This document shows positions 29,543-38,031 of a DNA stretch of 64,000 nt, piece after piece. How positions within the stretch are numbered: position 1 is the stretch's first letter; each line of letters begins with the position of its first letter. The stretch covers positions 310,001-374,000 of the forward strand of contig NZ_FNFM01000001.1 in assembly GCF_900101095.1 (NCBI RefSeq), given 5' to 3'. The notes beneath the pieces were generated by a model. The model searched no databases. It saw only the letters and a program-made list of their open reading frames with translations, and was not told where the DNA came from. Origin of the DNA: Actinopolyspora mzabensis. GTDB lineage: Bacteria; Actinomycetota; Actinomycetes; Mycobacteriales; Pseudonocardiaceae. The position numbers were made by a program, and so were the translations under genes.

Positions 29543-32137
29543 ATGGCCGTGGGAACAAGGGCGGGAATCCGCTCCGGGTCCGCCGTTCGCGGACGCGTAG
29601 CGCGCGTTCTCGTCGCGTTCGTGCTGGTTCTCGGCACCCTCGGGGCCACCACCGGCGACTCCACCTCGCAACGCGTCCGGGCCCAGGAACCCGGCACACC
29701 TGCCGGATCGGCCGACGGCCGCACGGTCGGTTGGGAGACCTACCGCACGCTGGACGAGCTGGGTGGACTCCGACACGGTGGCAACAGCAAGCAGTTCTCC
29801 AGCTTCGCCAGAAGCGGCAGCAACGACGACGGGTTCAACGGAACCCACTCGTGCCTGCGCACCACCGAGCGCGGCTGTGTCATCGCCGAGCACACCGGAG
29901 CCGGGGAGATCACCTCCGTCTGGTTCACCCGCGACCCCTGGGGCGATGTCACCGCCACCGGCGACATCCACGTCGAGCTGGACGGTCGCACCGTGCTGGA
30001 CGCCCCGCTGGCCGACGTCGTCGCGGGCGAACTGGGGCCACCGTTCGTCTGGCCCCTGGTCGGCGACGCGCGCGACACCTCCGGTGGCGCGGTCCTGAAG
30101 GTACCGATGCCCTACCGGGAGTCCATGCGGATCACCGTGGACGAGAACCCGTACTTCTACCACGTCGACTACCGCTCGTTCGCCGACGCGGACGGCGTCA
30201 CCACCTTCGATCCGAGCGACCCCGCCCTGGACGTGGTCCGGCGGCTGCGGCGGTTCGGAGTGGCCGATCCCAAACCGGACGCGCCCACGATCGCGGAACG
30301 GCGCACCCGGTTCTCGCTGCGCCCCGGCGAGTCCACCACGCTGAAACCGTTCCGCGGACCGGCGATGATCGACGAACTGCGGCTCCGCCTCCCCGGTGTG
30401 GTGGCGGCACCGCGCGTCATCGACGACGGGCGCGCGTTCGGGGCGGGCGGCTCCAGCTCCTTCGACGCGCGCATCGCACCGGGCAACGACGGGGTCCGGA
30501 TAACCCGCCGCTACGACGCCAACGTCGGAGGTCAGGTGGCGCGGCTGCTCGTCGACGACGAACGCGTCGGCAGCTGGCGCAGCGGCCCGGCGCGACAGGG
30601 GGAGTGGGGACGCGAGCGGCTCGCCGTGCCCGCATCGCTGACCCGGGGCAAAACCGAGCTGCGCATCACCAACGAGTTCCGGTCCGCCGAGGTGGACATC
30701 AACGAGTTCCGCTACGAAGTGCACAGCAGGGTGGACGGCGACTGGATCCGCACCGACGTCCTCGACGTGGGACCGGCCAATCCCGGCGACGAGGCGGCGC
30801 ACGACTACCGGATCGAGAACCAGGTCTTCCAGCGCCGCAAACTGGTGGCCCACCTGCCGCACGAGCGTGCCCGGGTCGAGGACTCCGACGCGGTGCTGCG
30901 CGACGTGCGGCTGCGGATCACCTTCGACGGACGCACCACCGTCGACGCCCCGATCGGCGAGTTCTTCGGCTCCGGTCTCGGCGAGTACGACGTGCGCAGG
31001 CTGCTGAGCTCCATCGACGCCGGGGAGGGGTGGTACACCTCCTGGTGGCCCATGCCGTTCGCGCGAGGAGCCGAGATCGAGCTGGTCAACGAGGGATCCG
31101 TGCCGGTTCGGCGTGCGGTGCTCGAAGCGACCGCCGCCCCTTCGGCGGGCGCGGGGCCGGGGACCGGTTCGGGCCACTTCCACGCCACGCACCGCCAGGG
31201 CCTCACCGAGCCCGGCAAGGACTGGAAGTTCCTGTCCACTTCGGGCAGCGGAACGTTCTACGGCGTGACGCACACGATGCGCGGCAGGATTCCGCCCGGA
31301 GTGGCGCGCACCCCCGAGGGGCCGCGTTCCTCGGCGTCCCCACGTGCCAACCAGCGCAACTACTTGGAGGGCGACGAGCGGTTCTACGTGGACGGCTCGG
31401 CCAGCCCGGCCTGGTACGGCACCGGAACGGAGGACTTCTACGAGTCGGGCTGGTACTTCCGGGGCGGCACCACCTTCGCCATGCCGCTGACGGGCAATCC
31501 CGCCTACGAGTACTCCGGGGAAGGCTGCCGCTACGACTGCACCGGCACCTACCGGCTGTTCGTGTCCGACGCGGTCTCGTTCGACAGTGAACTCGTGGCC
31601 GGGATCGAGCACGGACCGGCCAACAACGAGCCGGCGCGCTACAGCTCCACCGCCTACTGGTACGGCAACCCGATCTCCACCATGCGGCGCACCGACCGGA
31701 TCGACCTGGGCGACCGGTTCAGCCGACTGGCCCACGACTACCGCGCCACCGGTGAGTCGCGTCGTGAGCTCACCGCAACCTTCGAGGGCAGGCGCGACCC
31801 GGGCCCGTACCGGTACACGAACACCTCGAGCACCGGTGAGATCGGGTTCCGGGTGCGGATCGACCCGGACAACTCCGGAGTGCGGCTCCGCAGGCTCGCC
31901 GATCAGCGCAGCAGCCATCAGCGGGTTCGTGTGCTGGTCAACGGCCGCGACGTCGGTGTCTGGTCGCAGCCGTTGGGCAACAGCGCGCACCGGTGGCTGG
32001 AGGACGGTTTCGACATCCCGGCCGAGCTCACCCGAGGCCGGAACACGTTGCGAGTGCGGCTGCTGCCCGCGGCCGACGCGCCGCCCTGGTCGGCGGTGCG
32101 CTACACCGCGTTCTCCTACCGGACGGTGGAAAGGTAG
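29543..32137 (+). CDS. Secreted GH172 (DUF2961) glycoside hydrolase
   Basis: 864 residues with a signal peptide (basic start, then VLVAFVLVLGTLGATTG). The DUF2961 beta-barrel domain is followed by the characteristic acidic motif GTGTEDFYESGWYFRGG and GCRYDCTGTYRLF. The C-terminal part resembles beta-sandwich domains. DUF2961 proteins form family GH172, which includes alpha-fructofuranosidase/difructose dianhydride synthase and exo-D-arabinofuranosidases. ATG 29543 has GGAGG eight bases upstream. It sits between a pentose-type importer and isomerase/kinase genes, so it probably releases the imported sugar outside the cell. Confidence 0.85.
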   Translation: MAVGTRAGIRSGSAVRGRVARVLVAFVLVLGTLGATTGDSTSQRVRAQEPGTPAGSADGRTVGWETYRTLDELGGLRHGGNSKQFSSFARSGSNDDGFNGTHSCLRTTERGCVIAEHTGAGEITSVWFTRDPWGDVTATGDIHVELDGRTVLDAPLADVVAGELGPPFVWPLVGDARDTSGGAVLKVPMPYRESMRITVDENPYFYHVDYRSFADADGVTTFDPSDPALDVVRRLRRFGVADPKPDAPTIAERRTRFSLRPGESTTLKPFRGPAMIDELRLRLPGVVAAPRVIDDGRAFGAGGSSSFDARIAPGNDGVRITRRYDANVGGQVARLLVDDERVGSWRSGPARQGEWGRERLAVPASLTRGKTELRITNEFRSAEVDINEFRYEVHSRVDGDWIRTDVLDVGPANPGDEAAHDYRIENQVFQRRKLVAHLPHERARVEDSDAVLRDVRLRITFDGRTTVDAPIGEFFGSGLGEYDVRRLLSSIDAGEGWYTSWWPMPFARGAEIELVNEGSVPVRRAVLEATAAPSAGAGPGTGSGHFHATHRQGLTEPGKDWKFLSTSGSGTFYGVTHTMRGRIPPGVARTPEGPRSSASPRANQRNYLEGDERFYVDGSASPAWYGTGTEDFYESGWYFRGGTTFAMPLTGNPAYEYSGEGCRYDCTGTYRLFVSDAVSFDSELVAGIEHGPANNEPARYSSTAYWYGNPISTMRRTDRIDLGDRFSRLAHDYRATGESRRELTATFEGRRDPGPYRYTNTSSTGEIGFRVRIDPDNSGVRLRRLADQRSSHQRVRVLVNGRDVGVWSQPLGNSAHRWLEDGFDIPAELTRGRNTLRVRLLPAADAPPWSAVRYTAFSYRTVER

Positions 32138-32204
32138 TGCCACTCGATCCGATCGGGCGGAGCGAATACGAAAAACGATCGGGAATTCTGGTGTCGGTGT
32201 CGAA

Positions 32205-32233
32205 TTGACATCCTTCCGGCAGGGGAATAATTT
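32205..32233 (+). promoter_or_regulatory. Strong sigma-70-type promoter before the isomerase gene
   Basis: TTGACA (32205-32210), 17 bases, TAATTT (32228-32233) is close to consensus and stands out in this GC-rich sequence. A 10-bp palindrome AACGATCGTT follows at 32248-32257, where a repressor could block transcription. A related AACGATCG occurs at about 32174. The isomerase and kinase can thus be transcribed apart from the importer. Confidence 0.6.
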
Positions 32234-32327
32234 CTCGTCGGGCGATCAACGATCGTTCCGGGAGTTTTCACAGGCGACGGTACGTCGCGACGATTCCCGG
32301 CATTGTCGCCGGAGTTCGGGGGTTTTC

Positions 32328-33740
32328 GTGGCTCGTATCGGTGTGCTCGGCATTTCGGACGGCCGGGAACACGTGCACCAACGAAATTCGGATTTCATTC
32401 GGGAAAAGCAGAGTGTCCTCGTGCGATCGCTGCGGGCGGCGGGTCACGAGGTCATCGAGGGCGGTGACCCGGTGAACTCCAACATCGCCGCCACCGCACA
32501 GGCGCGGCGCCTGGCGGACTCCGGCGTCGACGTCACCGTGCTGTACTACGCCGTCTGGGCCTTCCCGCACTTCACCATGCTCGCCGCCTCTGCCCTCGAC
32601 ACACCGCTCGTGCTGGCGGCCAGCACCGATCCGACCGAGCCCGGTCTGGTCGGCATGTTGGCCGCGGGCGGCGCCCTCGACCAGATCGGACGCGACCACA
32701 CCAGGACGTGGGGCGCTCCCGACGATCCGGAACCGCTGTCCCACATCGGCGCTAGAGCCACCGCCGCCGCTGCCGCCTCGGGGTTGCGCGGCCTGACCTT
32801 CGGCCGCTTCGGCGGGCGACCGATGGGAATGAACACCGCCGTGGCCAACACCGACCAGTGGCAGCGCTCGTTCGGGATCGACGTGGAGGAGATCGACCAG
32901 TACGAGCTGGTGCTGCGCTCGCAGCACGCCGACCCCGGCGAGGTCCGCAAGGCGCGGGAGTGGTTCGAGCAGTACGCGGGCGAGGTGCGCTACGACGGCG
33001 ACAAGCTCACCCCGGAACTGCTGGAGCGCCAGATAGCCTCCTACCTGGCCGTACGCGAGATCATCGCCGAACGCGGCCTGGACTTCTCCGGCATCAAGGC
33101 GCAGCCGGAGTTGACCGAGAACTTCGCGACCATGGACGTCACCGAAGCCCTGCTCAACGATCCCTACGACTGGAACGGACCGAAACAGCCCCACATCTGC
33201 GCGACCGAGGCCGATATGGACGGTGCGCTGACCATGAAGCTGTTCTCGGACGTAGCGGGGACGCCCGCGCTGTTCGCGGACGTGCGGCACTACCACCCCG
33301 ACCGCGACGTGTGGGACCTGTGCAACTCCGGGCAGCACGCCACCTGGTTCGCCGCGCGTAGCTCCGACCCGGCCGTGAACCTCGCCCGGGTGCGGTTGTG
33401 CCCCGAGGTGTTCTTCTTCCCCGCGGGCGGTGCTTCGGTGCGGCACATCGCCGCTCCCGGAACCATGACGCTGGGCAGGCTGACGAGAAGGGACGGCCGC
33501 TACCGCATGCAGCTGATGCTCGGCGAGTTCCTCGAGTTCGACCCGGCGACCACGGCGGAACTCGTCGATCGTTCCACCCCGGAGTGGCCGCACGCCTTCG
33601 CCCGGTTGGACGTCCCCACCGAGACGTTCCTGTCCCGGTTCGGCGCCAACCACATCCACGCGGTTCCGGGCGATCACCGCGCCGAGCTGCGAGCCGTCGC
33701 CCAGCTGCTCGACCTGGGTCTGGAAGAGTGGAGTAAGTAG
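32328..33740 (+). CDS. L-fucose/L-arabinose isomerase-family protein
   Basis: 470 residues of the FucI/AraA superfamily. Recognised segments are IGVLGISDGREHVHQR, YYAVWAFPHFTMLAAS, FGRFGGRPMGMNTAVA and a C-terminal HIHAVPGDHR carrying probable metal-binding histidines. The family converts aldoses to ketoses with Mn2+; known substrates include L-fucose, D-arabinose and L-arabinose. GTG 32328 begins the conserved MARIGVLGI segment, with GGAG/GGGGG upstream. Followed by repeat copy B and then the kinase gene. Substrate assignment is inference. Confidence 0.82.
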   Translation: MARIGVLGISDGREHVHQRNSDFIREKQSVLVRSLRAAGHEVIEGGDPVNSNIAATAQARRLADSGVDVTVLYYAVWAFPHFTMLAASALDTPLVLAASTDPTEPGLVGMLAAGGALDQIGRDHTRTWGAPDDPEPLSHIGARATAAAAASGLRGLTFGRFGGRPMGMNTAVANTDQWQRSFGIDVEEIDQYELVLRSQHADPGEVRKAREWFEQYAGEVRYDGDKLTPELLERQIASYLAVREIIAERGLDFSGIKAQPELTENFATMDVTEALLNDPYDWNGPKQPHICATEADMDGALTMKLFSDVAGTPALFADVRHYHPDRDVWDLCNSGQHATWFAARSSDPAVNLARVRLCPEVFFFPAGGASVRHIAAPGTMTLGRLTRRDGRYRMQLMLGEFLEFDPATTAELVDRSTPEWPHAFARLDVPTETFLSRFGANHIHAVPGDHRAELRAVAQLLDLGLEEWSK

Positions 33741-33774
33741 GGATTTCCGCTCGGTTGTCGTGGCGGTGCGGGTG

Positions 33775-33876
33775 GCGGAACCTCTCGCACGGCTCTCGCT
33801 GCGGGTCCGGCGACATCGGGTAGCGACCTACCCAACGTCTCCGGCGTCCGCGCGAGAGCCGCACGGGAGAACCCGC
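33775..33876 (+). repeat. Dispersed long palindrome, copy B
   Basis: 102 bases beginning 34 bases after the isomerase stop codon, same orientation. It keeps GCGG/CCGC, the AAC/AAC loop and the GTAG-CGAC-CTAC apex, here extended to GGGTAG/CTACCC. The middle stem differs from copy A yet remains paired: CGGCTCTCGC (33790-33799) with GCGAGAGCCG (33852-33861). These paired changes argue that the fold, not just the sequence, is kept. Confidence 0.8.
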
Positions 33877-33927
33877 GGCGGTGCCGACCGCGAGAGTGGT
33901 AGGAGTTCTGCTCGAGGCGCCGGGAAG

Positions 33928-34009
33928 GGCACGGTGATTTCGCGAGAAATCGACGCTGCCGGGGCCGCACCGTGCCACCGAGGCGGCGATTTCGTGGGAG
34001 ATTGACGCC
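33928..34009. repeat. Two short GATTTCGCGAGAAAT-type hairpins
   Basis: The first (ATTTC-GCGA-GAAAT, 33937-33950) is nested in a perfect 9-bp inverted repeat GGCACGGTG/CACCGTGCC (33928-33936 and 33968-33976). The second, at 33985-34009, is a diverged copy with GGCG/CGCC ends. They follow palindrome copy B in the same order seen after copy A, and end about 70 bases before the kinase start. Confidence 0.65.
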
Positions 34010-34080
34010 GAACATCGACGGGAAGTCCGAGCGGGCGAGGGTTCGCCGTTGTTTCGCGACGGCTACGGGAAGTGGGAGCC

Positions 34081-35583
34081 ATGTCCGAAGAGGTACTGCT
34101 GGGGATCGACATCGGCACGTCCAGCTCGAAGGGCGTGCTGACCACCACCAGCGGCAAGATCCTGGCCAGGGCCGAACGCGCCCACGCCACGAGCCGCCCG
34201 TCACCGGGGCGTGCCGAGCACGACGCGGCGGCGATCTGGTGGCACGACTTCCGCGAGCTGGTGGCCGAACTGCTTCCCGCCGCCGAGCGGGGCGGGATCG
34301 CCGGACTCGGGGTCAGCGGTATCGGACCGACGCTGCTGCCCGCCGACGAGGCGGGCAACCCGCTGCGGCCCGCGATCCTGTACGGCGTGGACACCAGGGC
34401 CACCGCCGAGATCGCGGAACTGAACTCCGAACTCGGAGCCGAGGAGATACTGCGGCACAGCGGTTCGGCACTGAGCAGCCAGGCGGTCGGCCCCAAGCTC
34501 CGCTGGCTGGTCAACAACGAACCCGAGACTTACCGCCGCACCGCGAAACTGCTGATGTGCGGCTCCTACCTGGTGCACCGCCTCACCGGTCGCTACGTGC
34601 TCGACCATCACTCGGCCAGCCAGTGCGACCCGATCTACGATCCCCATCGGCGACGCTGGGCTCCCGAGTGGTCCGGCGCGGTGGCACCCGGGCTCGAACT
34701 GCCCGAACTGGCCTGGCCCACCGAAACAGCGGGTCGGGTCCACGCCCGCGCCGCTGCCGAGACCGGGCTCCCGGAAGGCCTGCCGGTCACGGTGGGCACC
34801 GTGGACGCCTGGGCCGAGGCATGCAGCGTCGGTGTCCGCGACCCCGGCGACGTGATGCTGATGTACGGCACCACCATGTTCTTCGTGCGGGTCGTGGAGC
34901 GGCTCCGGCCCCACCCGGCGTTGTGGGGCACTTGCGGTGTCCACCCGGACACCTATACCCAGGCCGCCGGGATGGCCACATCCGGCGCGGTGACCGACTG
35001 GCTGCGCGGCCTGTTCGGCGGGGAATTCGCCGAGCTGGCCGCCGCGGCGTCCGAAGTTCCGCCGGGCAGCCGCGGGCTGCTGCTGTTGCCCTACTTCGCC
35101 GGTGAGCGCACCCCCGTGTTCGACCCGGACGCGCGGGGCATGCTGTTCGGCCTGACCACCGAGCACGGCCGGGCCGAGCTATACCGGGGCGCCCTGGAGG
35201 GAATCGCCTACGGAGTGCGGCACAACCTGGCCGAGATGCGCGGTTCGGAAACCGCCACCGAACGACTGGTGGCGGTGGGCGGTGGCACCACGGGAGGACT
35301 GTGGACCCGCATCGTCTCCGACGTGACCGGCTGCACCCAGCTGATCCCGGCGGAAACGGTGGGCGCCTGCTACGGCGACGCGCTGCTGGCGGGGCTGGCC
35401 ACCGGCACGGCGATCGACCCGGACGGGTGGAACCCGGTGGTCGACCGGGTCGAGCCGGACCCGGCCAACACCGAACGCTACGACGCCTTCTACCGCCACT
35501 ACCGCACGCTCTACGAGAGCACTGCCGAGACGGCGCACTTCCTCGCCGAACAGCAGCGGCTCGCCACCGCAGGCCCCGGCTGA
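34081..35583 (+). CDS. FGGY-family carbohydrate kinase
   Basis: 500 residues. The FGGY fold has the N-terminal phosphate-binding GIDIGTSSSKGVL, TVGTVDAWAEACSVG, LPYFAGERTPVFDPDARG and the C-terminal adenosine-binding VAVGGGTTGGLW. The length and GERTP motif fit the xylulokinase/ribulokinase-like group. It would phosphorylate the ketose made by the upstream isomerase, giving a pentulose 5-phosphate. ATG 34081 has GGGAG six bases upstream. The nearest alternative assignment is gluconokinase or fuculokinase of the same fold. Confidence 0.85.
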   Translation: MSEEVLLGIDIGTSSSKGVLTTTSGKILARAERAHATSRPSPGRAEHDAAAIWWHDFRELVAELLPAAERGGIAGLGVSGIGPTLLPADEAGNPLRPAILYGVDTRATAEIAELNSELGAEEILRHSGSALSSQAVGPKLRWLVNNEPETYRRTAKLLMCGSYLVHRLTGRYVLDHHSASQCDPIYDPHRRRWAPEWSGAVAPGLELPELAWPTETAGRVHARAAAETGLPEGLPVTVGTVDAWAEACSVGVRDPGDVMLMYGTTMFFVRVVERLRPHPALWGTCGVHPDTYTQAAGMATSGAVTDWLRGLFGGEFAELAAAASEVPPGSRGLLLLPYFAGERTPVFDPDARGMLFGLTTEHGRAELYRGALEGIAYGVRHNLAEMRGSETATERLVAVGGGTTGGLWTRIVSDVTGCTQLIPAETVGACYGDALLAGLATGTAIDPDGWNPVVDRVEPDPANTERYDAFYRHYRTLYESTAETAHFLAEQQRLATAGPG

Positions 35584-35672
35584 GCCCGCTTCGGGGCACA
35601 CCACGGGCGGCACGACCGGAGCGGATCGCGGTGCTTCCCGGCAGGAGAACGGAGGCGGGGGAGCACCGCTCC

Positions 35673-36695
35673 TCATTCCGCCGCGCCGTCACCCGACCCG
35701 TTCCGGGAGGTCACCCTGTCGGCCTGGCCCGGCTCGCCCCCGGAACCGGCCGATCCCTCCGACCCGGCCAGTCCTTCCGAAGCCCGACGCACCTCGGCTA
35801 CCCCGTTGGCGTCGGCCAACTCGGCCAGCGGCTGCACCGCACCCCGGAAGTGCTCCAGCGCGTCGAGCTCCCTGCGGCGCGCCGAGACGAATCGCTGCAG
35901 GTGGGTTCCGGACAGGTTCACCGCCTCGACCGCCGAGGCCGCGGCCCGCTGCGCCTCCACCGCCTGCGCGCGGATCCGCTCGATGTCGGCGGCGATGGTG
36001 CGTTCGGTCGCCGCGAACAACGCGGCCGAGGCCAGCACCCCGAACCCGGTCGGTCCACACAGGAACACCCGCTTCTCCAGCAGCCACCCCAGCAGCGTCG
36101 GATCGGTGTCCAGCGCCGAGACCACCGCCGCGTCGGAGGGCACGAACATGATCGAGCCGTAGATCGCGTCGGCCCAGCGCTGGTAGTCCCTGCCCGCGAG
36201 CTCCTTGGCCCGGGCGCGGATGTTGCGGGCGTGCACCCGCAGCGCCTCGTCGCGCTCCGCCGGGTCGTCGGTTTCCATCGCCTCGGCCCACGCGGCGAAA
36301 CTGGCCTTGGCGTCCACCGGCACGCGCCGGTCCCCGCTCACGTTCAGCACCAGGTCCGGCCGGGCGGCACCGCCACCTGCGAGATCGGTCTGCTGGGTGA
36401 AGTGAACCCCCTCACGCAGCCCCAGCGCCCTGGTGGTTCGTACCAGGGCCTGTTCGCCCAACTCGCCGCGTCCGGTGCTGGAGGCGAAGGTCACCTCGTA
36501 GCGCCGCAGCGCCGCTTCGTGCCGCGAGGCGCGTTCCCGCTCCGCCTCCAGCATCCGCAGCGCCTCCTCGGCTCGCCGTGCGGAGTCCTCGGCCCTACGG
36601 GCGGAATCCCCGTACAACCGCCAGATCACCAGCAGCGCGGCCGCGAACAGCAGCACCATCACCACCAGCAGACCGCCGAGCATCGCTGACCCCAC
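35673..36695 (-). CDS. rmuC: DNA recombination protein RmuC family
   Basis: 340 residues. One N-terminal membrane segment (GLLVVMVLLFAAALLVIW) is followed by a coiled coil (residues about 30-65) and the RmuC nuclease-like domain (VPVDAKASFAAW, YGSIMFVPSDAAV, FLCGPTGFGVLAS). RmuC limits inversions and other rearrangements at repeats. It is convergent with the sugar kinase gene and divergent from sbcD. GTG 36695 is chosen because GAGGAG precedes it. Confidence 0.88.
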   Translation of the reverse strand: MGSAMLGGLLVVMVLLFAAALLVIWRLYGDSARRAEDSARRAEEALRMLEAERERASRHEAALRRYEVTFASSTGRGELGEQALVRTTRALGLREGVHFTQQTDLAGGGAARPDLVLNVSGDRRVPVDAKASFAAWAEAMETDDPAERDEALRVHARNIRARAKELAGRDYQRWADAIYGSIMFVPSDAAVVSALDTDPTLLGWLLEKRVFLCGPTGFGVLASAALFAATERTIAADIERIRAQAVEAQRAAASAVEAVNLSGTHLQRFVSARRRELDALEHFRGAVQPLAELADANGVAEVRRASEGLAGSEGSAGSGGEPGQADRVTSRNGSGDGAAE

Positions 36696-36852
36696 GAGCG
36701 CTCCTCAATTCGTCCCTCGGTTGTCGAACGGATCATCGCCGACGGGCCGGAGTCGCGTCCCACCCGCCGTCCGCGACACGCCGCTGCCACCCGCGCCACA
36801 CCGCGGCGGACGGGGTGATCGAACCACCGCGGTGTGTCGATAGCGTGCGGCC

Positions 36853-38031
36853 ATGCGCCTGCTGCACACCTCGGACTGGCACATCGGCCGTACGTTCCAC
36901 GGCCACGACCTGCTCGACGACCAGCGGCGGGTGCTCTCCGAACTGGCCGAGATCGTCCGTGCCGAGAACGTGGACGTCGTGGTGATCTCCGGGGATCTCT
37001 ACGACCGCTCGGTGCCTTCCGGTGAGGCCGTGCAGACCTGTGTCGACGTGCTCGAACAGCTCCGTCGTACCGGCGCGCGGCTGGTCGTCACCCCGGGCAA
37101 CCACGACTCGCCGCAGCGGGTCGGCGCGTTCGCGGGATTCGCGGCCGCCGGCGGGCTGCACCTGCACACCCGCGTCGCCACCCTGCACGAGCCCACCGTG
37201 CTCTCCGACGAGCACGGACCGGTGGCCTTCTACGGCATCCCCTACCTCGAACCGGACCCGGCTCGGCAGGTGCTGCGCACCAGCACGGCGCCCGGTGCGG
37301 CCGAGGACGTCGAGCGCGGTCACCCCGCGGTGCTGGGTGAGGCGATGAACCGGGTGCGGGGCGAACTGGCCGGCCGCGACCCCGGCACCAGGTCCGTGGT
37401 GCTGGCGCACGCCTTCGTCACCGGTGGCGGCAGCAGCGACTCCGAACGCAACATCGCCGTCGGCGGGGTGGACCGGGTGCCCGCCGACGTGTTCGCCGGG
37501 GTGGACTACGTGGCACTGGGGCATCTGCACGGTTGCCAGCGGATCACCGAGCGGGTGCGGTACTCGGGCAGCCCGATGGCCTACTCGTTCTCCGAGGCAC
37601 AGCAGCGGAAATCGGTGTGGCTGGTCGAACTGGACTCCGAGGGGCTGTCCGAGACGCGCCGGATCGAACTGCCCGTGCCCCGCGAACTGGCCACGGTGTC
37701 CGGAACTCTCGAACAACTGCTGCACGACCCCGAGCACGAATCCGTTACCGACTGCTATGTTTCGGCCACGGTCACCGACGAGGCCCGGCCGGTGGAGGGG
37801 ATGCGCAGGCTGCAGCAGCGGTTCCCCCACGCCGTGCACATGGAGTGGGAACCGGCGGGCGGCAGGGCCCGTGCCTCGCTGCGATACTCGGAGGCGGTGC
37901 GCGGTCGCGACGAGCCGCAGCTGCTGCGGGACTTCGTCGCCAACTGCCGGGGGCAGGAACCGTCCGATTCGGAGGGTGAGTTGCTGGACCTGGCGCTGTC
38001 CGAGTTGAACATCGCGGAGGTGCGGCGGTGA
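36853..38031 (+). CDS. sbcD: Exonuclease SbcCD, nuclease subunit D
   Basis: 392 residues. A calcineurin-like phosphoesterase with the full metal-binding set: HTSDWHIGRTFHG, VVISGDLYDR, VTPGNHDSPQR, VLAHAFVTGG and ALGHLHGC. It is the Mre11-type nuclease that cleaves hairpins and double-strand ends together with SbcC. Its stop overlaps the sbcC start by four bases. Confidence 0.94.
   Translation: MRLLHTSDWHIGRTFHGHDLLDDQRRVLSELAEIVRAENVDVVVISGDLYDRSVPSGEAVQTCVDVLEQLRRTGARLVVTPGNHDSPQRVGAFAGFAAAGGLHLHTRVATLHEPTVLSDEHGPVAFYGIPYLEPDPARQVLRTSTAPGAAEDVERGHPAVLGEAMNRVRGELAGRDPGTRSVVLAHAFVTGGGSSDSERNIAVGGVDRVPADVFAGVDYVALGHLHGCQRITERVRYSGSPMAYSFSEAQQRKSVWLVELDSEGLSETRRIELPVPRELATVSGTLEQLLHDPEHESVTDCYVSATVTDEARPVEGMRRLQQRFPHAVHMEWEPAGGRARASLRYSEAVRGRDEPQLLRDFVANCRGQEPSDSEGELLDLALSELNIAEVRR

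Noticed and set aside
29270-32143. 957-codon open frame on the minus strand opposite the GH172 gene
   Set aside because: It is a shadow of the GC-biased GH172 coding frame. Composition is Arg/Gly/Val/His-rich without domains, while the plus strand has a signal peptide and family motifs.
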